Assembly (NCBI GenBank): GCA_031772625.1
Contig: CM062818.1
Location: 1,684,336,031-1,684,400,030, forward strand
Origin: Pinus tabuliformis
Lineage: Eukaryota; Streptophyta; Pinopsida; Pinales; Pinaceae
Length of the DNA: 64,000 nt
Direction: 5' to 3'
Positions 54,906 to 64,000 of the stretch are shown piece after piece. Each line of letters starts with the position of its first letter. Position 1 is the stretch's first letter. The notes under the pieces are model-generated. The model searched no databases, was not told the origin of the DNA, and saw only the letters and a program-made list of their open reading frames with translations. The position numbers and the translations under genes were made by a program.

Positions 54906-56842
54906 ATCTCCCCCTTTGGACTTGATGGCAAAGCTTACTAAGAACTTACTATTTGATTCCTTTGAACTGTACAACATCTATGTAATATGTCACATCTGAT
55001 ATCTCTTCTGTAGATTCATCTGAATGTATATAAGTGAAATGTTCTTCTATGAGTGGGTTGCCATCAAGTACAACACATGCATCATAATGCCAACAATCTC
55101 CCCCTTTGGACTTGATGGCAACAACACCAAATCACTCTCCCCCTTTGACATCAAGGGCAAAGGGTTATGCTCCCCCTAAGAACATGCTCCCCCTGAATAT
55201 GAACCAGATCAATCTGTTCATGCTACATGCTGAAAGCTCTGCTCTTTTTGAATTGTGCTATTCATGCTCCCCCTGACTGTAGGAAAGATCTGCAAAAGAT
55301 GTTCTTCAAGAAGAACCAAGACTTATACATCATGAAAGAGATAGAGACGTATTGCAGCAATATTCAAACCAGCATCCATGATCTCCTTCTGTACTTCCTC
55401 CATAATGCCAACAATGCATGATATGCTCCCCCTGTCTATAAGCAAAGTCTGCAAAAAGGTGTTCTACAAGAATCATGACTCTATACATCATACGTGACCT
55501 TCCTAGCACCAAATATTCATACATACATCCATCTCCCAACCAAGTGGGGATATACCAGAAAATGACAACCAAGTACATTACATCATTCATCCCAGGCATA
55601 GTGGGGAAACCAACATAGGCCGTTACATGACTTGAAGAGATCTCATCAAATGACTATAATAAATAGAGACACACTATTACATCATGAGTCTTGATATGAC
55701 CTTTACATTGAATGATATACTTGACATTTATAACAAATACCAAACACTTAAATAAGATCATGATAAACATCAACAACAACATATCGTCTGTCATCAGCGA
55801 CTAGACCAACAACTTGTATTAGTGTACGAATCATCAAGGTATGTCCGTATCAACTCATCCTTTTGAATCAGAATTCTGTATATACAGAATCATTCTATCA
55901 TATGTGAGAAACACCATAGCCATCCAGATCTGCATGAACCAAGTATCATCAATTGGGAATATCTGCATCAATCAACATATGAAACAACCTATCATCATAT
56001 AGGTAAGATCTCATCATCATCAAGTCTCCAAAAATGCAACATTGAATAATCATCCATGTATCCAGCCAACGATCCTCATCCATATATGTGCCAAGAACAA
56101 TAAAGACTCCATGCAAGCACCATTAGAGAATCAACCACAAATCTGATCAAGTGAACAACTCATAACCATAGCAAGATGAATCATAAGCATCGTCACCAAG
56201 GACCATAATGCCAACCATGCATTAAGAACATATGCTCCCCCTAAACTGGTGCCATCAATCAGATCTGATCATGCATATTAATAAGAAGAGTCAGCCAATA
56301 AATGCTTTAAGATAGGTACGCAGTTGTGCTTTATCTGTCCTGCGTAGCCACGCACTTCTCCATGTCCTCCCCTGCATATACCCGCAGAGAGCCTTCTGTT
56401 TTGCAGCGAACCCACGCACTGCTTCTTCAATCGCGCTGCATACTGTAACTGTAAATACGCACCCAGAGACACTATCATGCCGCGCACTGCTACTGGAAGC
56501 ACGCACTCATAGAACCAATCGTGCCATGTACTTTTACTGTGCGTACGCACCTGAGCCTCTTCTGCTCTGCCTACCCACGCAGGGCTCCCTCTTCTTCATT
56601 GCGTACCCACGTAGCTCGCCTTTTTCTGCTCTGCGTACCCACGCAGATTTCCTTCGTCTGTTCTGCGTACTTCTAAGTAGGGCCGAATACAAGTGTGCCA
56701 TAGTTAGATGGATGCCCAGATCTGTTCATGTGCTCGAGAGATCATACTTCATAGATCAACTTCACTTTCCCTACTACCTTTCTTCAAACAATCATATACG
56801 CAATTGTGCAGTATCCAATTCACGTATATACGCGACTTCCCT
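54906..56842 (-). other. Polypurine tract and 3' untranslated region of element 4, copy B
   Basis: Collinear with 49752-51687, including the AGGGGGAG words and the GCGTAC-motif array near 56570-56670, where the first unit is mutated (CTGCCTACCCACGCAG). Confidence 0.75.
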
Positions 56843-58324
56843 TTATGGAGTTTGCGTATGAGGTTCAGGACACTGAAGTTTTGTACTTTCAGCTCCCTCT
56901 GATTCTGGTATGTCTGTACGTTGTGTTGTGCCGCCTTTTTCTGACTGTACTTCCTTTTTCCTCCATATCTTCAAGCGTGATGATGTCATTTTCTTCTTTT
57001 GATATGGTGCCCATACTTTGTTCCTGCATTCCTTAGCTATATGTCCAAGCTTGTTACATGCATAACATCTTACATGTTTCATATTCCTCCTGTAACAATC
57101 AACAGCTTTGTGACCAAACATATTGCAAGCAAAGAAATATCCATAAAAGTACCTTGATTGTGATGATCTTTCTGCATAATGGTCTTGAACTCTTCTTCTT
57201 CTACATCTAGCTGCAACATGTCCAAGATTATGAAATACATAACATTCAACATTATTCATAGGAGGAGTAAAGGATTTTTGTTGAGGAATCTCTTTTCTTG
57301 GTTGATGATGAGATTGATCTTTCATTTCTTCGTTGATCACTTTAGATTTCTCTTTAGAGTTCCTTGCCTCACCTTGTGAACTAGATTCACCTTCAACAGA
57401 TTCATGGAAACCAAGACCAGTCTTTATAGTAGGAGACCTTTGACTACTAAGAATATCATCCAAGACTTTAGAACTATCTTGAAATCGTAAAAGCTTATCC
57501 TTTTCTTCTAGTTTACCTTTCAAGATATTTACCTCAACCTGAAGCTGTTCTTCCTTTTCAAGAGATTTCTTTTTCAAATCTTCTTCAGCTTTCCTTCCTT
57601 CTTCCATTTGTTCCCTTAGTTTGAGAATCTCCTTTTCTTGTTCTTCATTCAGATCTTGCTGCATTTGACGAACCCTGAAGGCACTTTCCAGCTGAGATTT
57701 TAAGCTGATGACTTCGTTGTTTTGTTTTTCAATTGCTTGGCGTAGATCTTCATTCTGCTTCTTTGATTCTTCAAGTTCTTCCTTTAGTGAGAGGATCGTG
57801 GCTTCAAGACTTTCATAATAACTGGATCGATCTCTGAGCTCCTTGATTGTTGTGTTCTTTTCAATGACTTCATTTCTTAGAGATGTTGCTTCATCCTGCA
57901 ACTTTTGATACTTTTCCTTGCATAACTTTTGATGAGCTTTTTGTCTAGTAACAGCTTCTTTGAGGGCACCACTCTTTATGTCCAGAAGTTTTTCTTGTTC
58001 ACTAATTTTGTTTGTCAGACTGTTAAATTCTGCCTCTATTTGATATCTTTCTTGCTCACCCATAAGAGCAAATTCAGTAGTCTCACTATCACTTTCATCT
58101 TTTCCAAAAGAAAAGATAGCTGGAACATCAGAGGATAGCAAATTCATACCTGAATGATCATTTTCATTCTGAACTGATTCTGAATCTAATTCTGAATCTG
58201 AAGAGCTTCTTATACCTAATCCCCAATCGATTCTCCCACTGTCATAGTTGTTCTGAGATGTCTTCCTTTTCTTATGAGCTTTCTTCTTAAGCTTCTTTCC
58301 CATTGTTCCACGGATCTCCTTCAA
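56843..58324 (-). CDS. Element 4 gag, copy B (493 aa, intact frame)
   Basis: Same length as copy A and open throughout. I count 13 amino-acid differences from copy A and no indel. One falls in the middle zinc knuckle (FFACNMFGHKAVDC, first Cys changed to Phe), leaving a single intact knuckle, so RNA binding is likely weaker. Coiled coil and N-terminal basic region are conserved. Confidence 0.9.
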   Translation of the reverse strand: MKEIRGTMGKKLKKKAHKKRKTSQNNYDSGRIDWGLGIRSSSDSELDSESVQNENDHSGMNLLSSDVPAIFSFGKDESDSETTEFALMGEQERYQIEAEFNSLTNKISEQEKLLDIKSGALKEAVTRQKAHQKLCKEKYQKLQDEATSLRNEVIEKNTTIKELRDRSSYYESLEATILSLKEELEESKKQNEDLRQAIEKQNNEVISLKSQLESAFRVRQMQQDLNEEQEKEILKLREQMEEGRKAEEDLKKKSLEKEEQLQVEVNILKGKLEEKDKLLRFQDSSKVLDDILSSQRSPTIKTGLGFHESVEGESSSQGEARNSKEKSKVINEEMKDQSHHQPRKEIPQQKSFTPPMNNVECYVFHNLGHVAARCRRRRVQDHYAERSSQSRYFYGYFFACNMFGHKAVDCYRRNMKHVRCYACNKLGHIAKECRNKVWAPYQKKKMTSSRLKIWRKKEVQSEKGGTTQRTDIPESEGAESTKLQCPEPHTQTP

Positions 58325-58351
58325 GCGATCAAGCTTTCATCAAAGGACCTA

Positions 58352-58363
58352 CTCTGATACCAA
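58352..58363 (-). other. Primer-binding site of element 4, copy B
   Basis: Minus strand TTGGTATCAGAG, one base from the third LTR. Confidence 0.9.
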
Positions 58364-58364
58364 C

Positions 58365-60052
58365 TGTTGGAAATAATACTGAGAGGGGGGGGGTGAATCA
58401 GTATTATCACATTAATAAAACTTTTTCATTTCCATAATCAAATTCATATATGCTACTTCCACAACTCCTTATGATTAAGTTAATTAATCTTCAATGAGTG
58501 CATTAGAACTTTATCAACCATATTATCAGTTAACAAATGCAGTAACATAGAATAGATCATCACACATAAGGCACACACATCAACACCATGATATAAGGTG
58601 GAAACCCAATGCGGGAGAAAAACACCTGTTGCAAGTCATCTCAATCTTCTTCTTAATAAGAAAATCCTTTTACAATATTTGTACTGGTGCAGTCTTATAC
58701 CAGTACGGGAGCTACAACCCCCTTTTCTCTTGTACTAGCCGATCCATTTACTAGTATGCAAGATGCTACCTGCTACAATGCTCCAAAGATCTCCCTTAGC
58801 TTTTGTACTAGCTTAGATACTAGTACGTATGTGCTGGCCTACAATCTTCTCTCCTCCAGGTACCACGTTTCATCAATTTTCAGACTGGATACACTGAAGC
58901 ACAACACATAATCTGAAAGGCCACATTTCATCGAATTTTCATACTGGACCCAACAACAACTTTGAAGCTCATAATCAAACAAACTTCTGAATCACCCAAT
59001 CACTAGATCCATACATATACAATGATATTATGAGAGTTATCAACCAGATCTAGTACATCAGATTACATGAAGATAAGTCATTTTAAACCAATCCATTCAT
59101 CCAACAAAATTGAAGTTAATCATAATCATTCACTCAATCACTGCTGTTATCTGAACATAATACCAGAACCAAACATCACTTCAACAACCCAGATCATAAA
59201 AATGATAAACAGAGATTTTAAGAGAAGTAAGCAGCTTCACCCATGTACTGCCTGCTTACAGTACGCACTCTGCTCAACTGCTCGCCTGCTTACGTACGCA
59301 CTGTAGTCAACTGCTCACCTGCTTACGTACGCACTGTACTCAACTGCTCACCTGCTTACCTACGCTCTGTGTCCATTGAACTGCCTGCGGACCTCCGCAC
59401 CTGCAACCCTGCTGTTCCTGCGTACCAGCGCACCTGAAACGCTTCGTGCCAGCGTATATACGCACTTTTCTTTCACTGTACCTTTGGGCATAGATGATTT
59501 CAAGACTTCAAGAATAACCCAGACAGTCAGATCTACAGATCTGATCATGCGCCGAAGAGATCTCAATCCATCAGTAGATTCGCCTTATTTAGATCTAGAC
59601 ATTACTCCCAAGAGATCATAATATTTCAGATCTAGCTCTCATAAGATGTTCAACCCAAAAACATACCCAAGCCAAATGATCTCCTTTGCTTTATATAGGC
59701 AAGCTCTTCCTCAAATCATGGATCAATACCACGGGCCAAAACCATAATAACACAATACCGTCGGCTAAATACCAAGGGTAAAACATAAGAAAACCCCACG
59801 TGTGCTTTTTCTTTTCCTTAAAATAAGGAACTGGGGGTACGCACCTCATGAACAGGATAACCGCGTGTATGTACGCACTTTATGTAAGATATACCTGCGT
59901 GTATGCACCTTAGGTAAAGTATACCTGCGTACCCCTTATTTTCTTCCAATTCGAGAGACTACTCATTAATCTTTGTGACTGACTGGTTGTACTGTGATCC
60001 ATTACCTGTATAGGTTGCCATCAAGGACAACACTTTAGCCATAATGCCAACA
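58365..60052 (-). mobile_element. Element 4 LTR, copy 3
   Basis: 1688 bp; TATA box at 59689-59699; G-run of nine. It keeps the most regular ~33-bp array of CTGCTTACGTACGCACTGTA-type units (starts 59252, 59286, 59319, 59352). Followed by CATAT. Confidence 0.92.
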
Positions 60053-60905
60053 CATATCACTCATGTTCTTCTTGTCTCCTCAAATTCTCATGAATCGAAG
60101 AGTGACCCTCCCATTCTAGTTGTTCAGGAAAGTCCTTCTTCTACTCCTACAGAGCATGGGGGAAATCAAATGATACCCTCACCAAGTAGTTATGTCGTTT
60201 CTTTTGATTGGAGTCACTTGATTGCTTTCCACATCCCATCTTATGTTCCTTTTGAGATCACAGTACAAGCCTATAATATGGTAGTACTTGGAACTATATT
60301 AGATGAAGGTGCTCCAGTTATAATCATGTCTTCTACTACTTGGCAAGCTTTGGGGTCCCCATATCTTGTGCCTATCACCTATAATTTGTTGGCTTTCAAC
60401 AGACTAGTCAATCCGTAGGGATCCTTCCGCAGTTCCCTATTACTTTGGAAGGAAAGTTCGTCTACATAGGCGTGATAGTAGTCCAAGGTCCGTTAGATTT
60501 CAATCTTCTCCTTGGATGTGACTATGTTTATGTCATGTGAGCTCTTGTTTCTTTGCTTTTCCATGTGATTTGTTTTATGCATGAAGGAAGAATTGTGACT
60601 ATTGATAAATTTTCATTCATTGGTCACCAAGCATCTCCTTTGCATCCATCATCCCCTATCAGCTCTTGTTTGCGAACAGTACCTTCCCCACCTAGGTTAA
60701 TTATTTGGCTACTAGTTTCGTCTCCATGTCTGCTAATGATCACACAGATGGTATGGTACATTATGTACTTGGGGCATTGGAACATGATCTATCTTTGGTA
60801 CCAAATGACATGTATTCCTCCCATACGGTGGTCCTTCCATCTAGCAAAACCCTTTTGGGAGCCGTGTTCTGATATGGTCCATGAACAGTTAGATGAGGTT
60901 AGTTC
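60053..60905 (+). pseudogene. Element 6 gag end and aspartic protease, continued
   Basis: Continues the ORF broken at 48058. The reading SFDWSHLIAFHIPSYVPFEI, then TILDEGAPVIIMSSTTWQALG near 60295-60350, is the protease active-site block (Asp-Glu-Gly-Ala). After a stop or frame change at about 60416 come GPLDFNLLLGCDYVYVM and GRIVTIDKFSFIG, the rest of the domain. RT and integrase do not follow; the repeat array starts directly. It cut gag-pol in the ancestor and is inactive here. Confidence 0.75.
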
Positions 60906-60909
60906 TTTT

Positions 60910-61485
60910 CTTGTGTCAACCTCATTTAAAAATGAAACAAGGGGTAATGAGGATAATTATTGGTCTTGTGTCAACCTTGTTAAAAAATGAAACAAGGAGT
61001 CATGAGGATAGTTTCTGGTCTTGTGTCAACCTCACTAAAAAAATGAAACAAGGGTTGTGAGCATAGTTTTTTTCTTGTGTCAAGCTCGTCAAAAAATGAA
61101 ACAAGGGTCCTGAGCGTAGTTCCTTGTCTTGTGTCAAGCTCATTAAAAAATGAAATAAGGGTCATGATGATAGTTCTTGGTCTTATGTCAACCTCATTAA
61201 AAAAAATGAAACAAGAGATGATGAGAGTCCTTGGTCTTGTGTCAACCTCATTAAAAAATGAAACAAGGGGTCATGAAGATAATTCTTGGTCTTGTGTCAA
61301 CCTTGTTAAAAAATGAAACAAGATATGAGGATAGTTCTTTTCTTGTGCTGACCTTGTTAAAAAATGAAACCAAGGAGAGATGTAGCATAGTTCCTTGTCT
61401 TGTGTCAAGCTCCTTAAAAAATGAAACAAGGGTCTTGAGGATAGTTATTTTACTGTGTCAACCTCGTTAAAAAACTGAAACAACT
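60910..61485. repeat. ~54-bp tandem array, 11 copies, CTTGT...ACAAG hairpins
   Basis: Units begin at about 60910, 60965, 61020, 61074, 61128, 61182, 61236, 61291, 61342, 61399 and 61453. Each has CTTGTGTCAACCTC, then RTTAAAAAATGA, then AACAAGG; the ends CTTGT and ACAAG pair. Apparent ORFs on both strands here are products of the repeat. Confidence 0.88.
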
Positions 61486-62460
61486 CCCTTTTCAAAATCA
61501 AGTCTTTGATCAAGATCTCATAAAATCCCATTCAATTCTTTCTAAGATCTTGGAAGTGAACCTTCATTCTATCCACCTAGTTGAATGAAATGAAACTTGG
61601 GGGGCATGTACCTCGATTTGAGTCATTATACTGGGGGCATGCGAACTTATAACTAGCATAGGTTTTTGTTTCAAGTTTTCTAAACATGAAAGCAATTCCA
61701 GGCAGAGTTCTCCATGGTTCAAGCTAGTGTAAAAATGAACTCACACCTAATTTACATCTCGTGATTGTCATTTTAATCACCTAATTTCTATTAGATGAGC
61801 CTTGGTTGTTTCATTCCATTGCCACCATATCTTTGGCCAATCATATTCTTTCACTTGGTCATTTTCCTTTCCTTAGGAACTACAACGATGAGTGATTTTA
61901 TTAGCCAACCTCTTGACCATTATGTGTTTTGAGCAGTTCCTCCATTGTCGGAACCAATTTCTATCCTTTATACCACTCATTCCATCATGACAAGTCACCT
62001 TTAAGCTCTTTTCCAACTCATAAAAAATGAAAAGATTGCCAAGTATCTTTTTCCTTTTTGACTCGTTAAAGAAAATAAAAATGGGGGGTCCACTTTGAGA
62101 TCTTTTCCAACACTTTAAAAGCAAAAAGATGCCTGATCCCTTGTCGTTTTTAACTAGTTAGCAGATACGAAACTTTGTGCGTGCAATATAAGTTTACCCC
62201 TTTTTCAGGTTGGTAAGCGCTATTTACGAAAAAGGTACTCCTTGCTTGAAATGGTCAAGCGGTTCTCTCAAGTATTGTTTTCTACCTTTTTGGGATCGAG
62301 AGACCCAAACGTACGAAAAGGGACCATGTAGAGTTTTCTTTTACGTGTCTTTTTCAAACTCTCTAAACATGGAGAAGATACTTAGTTAAACCTTTGTCAG
62401 ACTTTGTAAGGCTATAAAAAGGGTCTCTTTCACCTCTAATTACCTCACATTAATATGTCA
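61486..62460 (+). other. Element 6 3' region with polypurine-like tracts and more hairpin units
   Basis: A G-run CTTGGGGGGCA at 61596-61606 before TGTACCTCG could be a polypurine tract and LTR start, but no partner LTR supports it. Hairpin-like units recur near 62008 (GATCTTTTC...GAAAAGATT) and 62330-62365. A TATA-like CTATAAAAAGG lies near 62411. Confidence 0.4.
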
Positions 62461-64000
62461 ATCCGGGAGCGTTTTGTTATTTCAAAGAGTGTCTCAGTCT
62501 CAGGCTATCATTTGGCAGAGTAATGCTAGTAGTACAACGTTCAGAAATACAAAATTAAAGAGATGCTTGTCTACAACTAAGCTACTTCAAAAGAGTAAAT
62601 CACACACTCATAAAACTAGGCAACTTATCAGTCAAGGGTTCAGCAGCGATAACCCATCCCTTTGGAAACTGATGGAAAGGAAATTAGAGAACAGACCATG
62701 GGCCTGGGAGCCAGACAGTAAATGCCGAGGATCACTACAGCCTTAGATCGTCTCCCACACCAAAACAACAAATGCTAGTAAATGGAACGACAGATAAGAA
62801 AATGGAACACCAAATAAGGAATCGAATATTAAATCTGGAATAGCAATTCTGAAATGGAACAACAATTCTTAAAAGGAACAACAGTTAAACAACTAAGTAT
62901 CTCAAGCAGTAATCAAACTTACTCTACTAACTCAAATGCATTAATCGTAATCAAACAACAATCTTTCACTCTGAAGGGAGATCAACCAGCACACTCTAAT
63001 GGAACAACACTGATTACTGATAATTTAAGGAACAATGCTCGGAAACCATATACGCAGTTATAGACATTTTTGTGCCTTACAACTCCAAGCATGAAATTTC
63101 CATAAAGCAAGGGCTCCTAAGTCCCTAAAAGTTTTGTTCTAACCCCTAAAGGAACAAGGTCAACAAATTACAGCTTCTCCCAGAAGTTCTCCACCAGAAA
63201 CTGCTCAGAATAAGTCAAAACAGGATCATTTCAGCTGCTCCACTAGCTAAGTGTGTTGCATAGCACCTAAATCCACTGGCTAGGTGCGTTGCAATGCACC
63301 TAAGTGCACTATGAGGGTACGTTGGGCGAGAAATGACAAATGGCAGTGTCATTCCGCGAGGTGGAGAGACAATGGAAGCTTCCAGAATCTTCTCCTATGA
63401 CACTTGCCTCACTGAATCTTCTCCTATGACAATTGCCTCACTGAATTCACTGCCTTCAGTCTCCAAGTGGAAGCAAGAACTGACAGAGAGAAGACACTAA
63501 TCAAATCACAAGTTGACTCATCCTCCTTACACACATCTATATATGGATCCCTCATCCCAGAGATCCAGAGGGTGGAATTTTTCACATTGTAAGGAATTGC
63601 TGTTGGTTTTGAGACAAACATCAGAGAATTGGGTGATCTATGCTTTGTTGGAGGTTAAGAGGGGCTTCTTTGTTGGGAGGTTGATGTTGGGTCAGGAATC
63701 ATCAGTTGTAACTCCTCCTGGATCTTGTTTTTTATCAATAAAAACTATTTGATTTTCTCCTCCATGCTTTTGTATCATTGATGCTTGTTACATTTGTATG
63801 GTTAACTTAAATCTGATCCTAAGTTGTTTATGAATATAGATCCATGTCTTTGTATAGTTTTCTTCTTCAGTGATCTTACAGGTACTTGGTGAATCTAAGC
63901 AAGTAAGGGAGCAGGTAGCTGGAAGCTGTCAAAGAAGAGAGGGATTGAATCAAAGGATTAGCGCAAGACACAAGTTGGTTCTTTCTATTCCTCTCTATCT
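62461..64000. other. Unrecognised sequence with small repeats
   Basis: No domain or long ORF. Visible are AATGGAAC words at 62777-62880, a 20-bp near-palindrome at 63282-63301, and a 29-bp tandem duplication (starts 63385 and 63414). Confidence 0.4.

Larger units (their letters stand above)
48059..60052 (-). mobile_element. Element 4: tandem gag-only copia element, LTR-internal-LTR-internal-LTR
   Basis: Three LTRs (48059-49751, 53210-54905, 58365-60052) alternate with two internal regions (49752-53209, 54906-58364). Orientation is minus: primer sites lie left of the second and third LTRs and polypurine tracts right of the first and second. LTR ends are TGTTGG...CCAACA. One perfect CATAT duplication flanks the whole array, and none lies inside. 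Only a gag ORF is present, the layout known as TR-GAG. It interrupts the gag-protease ORF of element 6. Confidence 0.93.

Noticed and set aside
60980..61316. Frames encoding repeated SFFNELDTR or SLKNETR peptides
   Set aside because: By-products of the 54-bp tandem array on both strands.
60910..61485. CRISPR array
   Set aside because: Plant retrotransposon context; there are no unique spacers, as the whole 54-bp unit repeats.
1..64000. tRNA or rRNA genes
   Set aside because: Only primer-site complements to tRNA ends were found; no cloverleaf or rRNA-like stretch was recognised.

Overview
This is plant nuclear DNA, AT-rich and made almost entirely of nested, decayed LTR retrotransposons. The evidence is plant-type Ty1/copia and Ty3/gypsy domains, tRNA-type primer sites, an F-box/kelch fragment and a sugar-metabolism exon fragment. 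The density of broken gypsy elements fits a giant repeat-rich genome; a gymnosperm is my guess, but the window does not prove it. No intact host gene, tRNA, rRNA or CRISPR is visible.

Layout. 0-3.3 kb: two minus-strand copia fragments. 3.3-9.1 kb: 3' half of an Athila-like gypsy element (element 1: integrase, non-coding module, extra ORF, polypurine tract, LTR). 9.1-30.6 kb: an old Tat-like gypsy element (element 3: gag, protease, integrase tail, second RNase H, antisense ORF, hairpin repeats, two LTRs) whose RT-integrase core is deleted. Element 2 (17114-26668) is nested in its antisense ORF: a younger LTR element with about 2 kb LTRs, a tRNA-Asp-type primer site, a gag nucleocapsid ORF and no pol. 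30.6-36 kb: diverged LTR pieces, two of them facing each other. 36-38.5 kb: the only host-gene traces. 38.5-44.1 kb: copia element 5, with its gag-protease half inverted relative to its integrase-RT half. 45.4-62.5 kb: another Tat-like gypsy relic (element 6) split by element 4. Element 4 (48059-60052) is a minus-strand, gag-only copia element arranged LTR-internal-LTR-internal-LTR between perfect CATAT target-site duplications. 62.5-64 kb: nothing recognised beyond small repeats.

Most interesting signal. Elements 1 and 2 share a 3' architecture: ORF stop, purine tract, then hairpin(s) with an outer stem ending GTG, a one-sided AAAA bulge and a small inner stem-loop. After these come a reiterated family-specific short motif, an extra ORF, a polypurine tract, and an LTR that carries the same motif. 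Five hairpins keep this shape while their stem sequences differ completely, which is a covariation signature. Element 4 likewise repeats its own motif both downstream of gag and in the LTR. I read this as a conserved retrotransposon RNA module between the main ORF and the 3' end. Its function is unknown.
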